Shown here one piece after another: positions 7,143-7,308 of a stretch of DNA of 7,308 bases. The notes below the pieces were generated by a model. The model searched no databases, was not told the origin of the DNA, and saw only the letters and a program-made list of their open reading frames with translations. Numbering within the stretch: the stretch's first letter is position 1; each line of letters opens with the position of its first letter. Source of the DNA: Promethearchaeota archaeon (GTDB lineage: Archaea > Asgardarchaeota > Lokiarchaeia > Sigyniarchaeales > SOKP01); contig JAUWHL010000304.1 of NCBI GenBank assembly GCA_030605895.1, forward strand, positions 1-7,308, read 5' to 3'. Both the position numbers and the translations under genes were made by a program.

Positions 7143-7308
7143 ATGACAATCTCAGAACAAATGATTACAAATTTGGTAGTATCGCTAAATGAATTATTCC
7201 CTAATTTTACAAATCAATTCATTAAACCTTTTGAGAAAGTTGTTAATCCGGATATCCATAATGGAATGAACCTTGATTTTGAACTGTGTGATAGAGAACA
7301 AAAGAACA
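7143..7308 (+). CDS. Start of an unrecognised gene, 3'-truncated by window edge
   Basis: An ATG-initiated frame stays open for 55 codons to the end of the window; an in-frame TAA at 7134 closes it upstream, so 7143 is the first possible ATG. The peptide begins MTISEQMITNLVVSLNELF and looks like an amphipathic N-terminal helix followed by polar sequence, without a signal peptide or membrane segment in the visible part. Unlike the operon genes it has no Shine-Dalgarno motif in the 18 bases before the start (only A/T-rich sequence). It follows a 141-bp gap with T-tracts, so it is probably a separate transcription unit with a weak or leader-dependent start. An internal ATG at 7161 is an alternative. 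The function cannot be inferred from this fragment. Confidence 0.65.
   Translation, partial: MTISEQMITNLVVSLNELFPNFTNQFIKPFEKVVNPDIHNGMNLDFELCDREQKN

Noticed and set aside
1..7308. CRISPR array, tRNA/rRNA genes, insertion sequences or tandem nucleotide repeats
   Set aside because: I looked for spaced direct repeats, conserved RNA arms and terminal inverted repeats and saw none; nearly all sequence is accounted for by coding frames.

Overview
The window is a strongly AT-rich stretch, almost fully coding on the + strand, and probably archaeal. The arguments for an archaeon are a VirB4/HerA-type ATPase architecture, poly-T tracts without a stem-loop after the operon, a TATA-like box before the next gene, and free use of AUA and AGA codons. 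TGG is used for Trp and nothing suggests a variant code. An Asgard-type genome would fit, but that is inference; a low-GC bacterium cannot be excluded from sequence alone.

Layout: five genes run head to tail from position 3 to 7001 with gaps of only 1 to 3 bases. Each of genes 2 to 5 has a Shine-Dalgarno motif inside the end of the gene before it, so this is one translationally coupled operon whose 5' end lies outside the window. The order is (1) a protein with a large soluble N-terminus, a membrane hairpin and a charged tail, cut by the window edge; (2) a four-helix membrane protein with a cytoplasmic tail; (3) a helical soluble protein with a C-terminal membrane hairpin; (4) a 1275-residue membrane-anchored protein with a VirB4/HerA-like ATPase fold; (5) a 121-residue helical, coiled-coil protein. 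A 141-bp non-coding gap with two T-tracts and a possible TATA box follows, and then the start of another gene that runs off the window.

The most interesting object is protein 4. It carries two diverged copies of a module made of a transmembrane hairpin and an alpha/beta domain resembling the VirB4 N-terminus, followed by a RecA-like core that keeps the fold signatures of HerA/VirB4 but seems to have lost both catalytic motifs. Where Walker A is expected it reads VHGTSAKRD, and where the Walker B DEAH-like motif is expected it reads PNID. It is therefore best read as a pseudo-ATPase.

Together the genes look like the inner-membrane part of an uncharacterised multi-protein machine: a VirB4-like scaffold, two hairpin proteins with cytoplasmic domains, one polytopic protein that is the only component with sizeable outside segments, and a small soluble helical partner. 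A distant relation to DNA-transfer or secretion systems (VirB4, archaeal CedB, FtsK/EccC-like) is plausible. No gene here is recognisable by name, and no working ATPase is visible in the window; if the machine is energised, that subunit must lie outside it.
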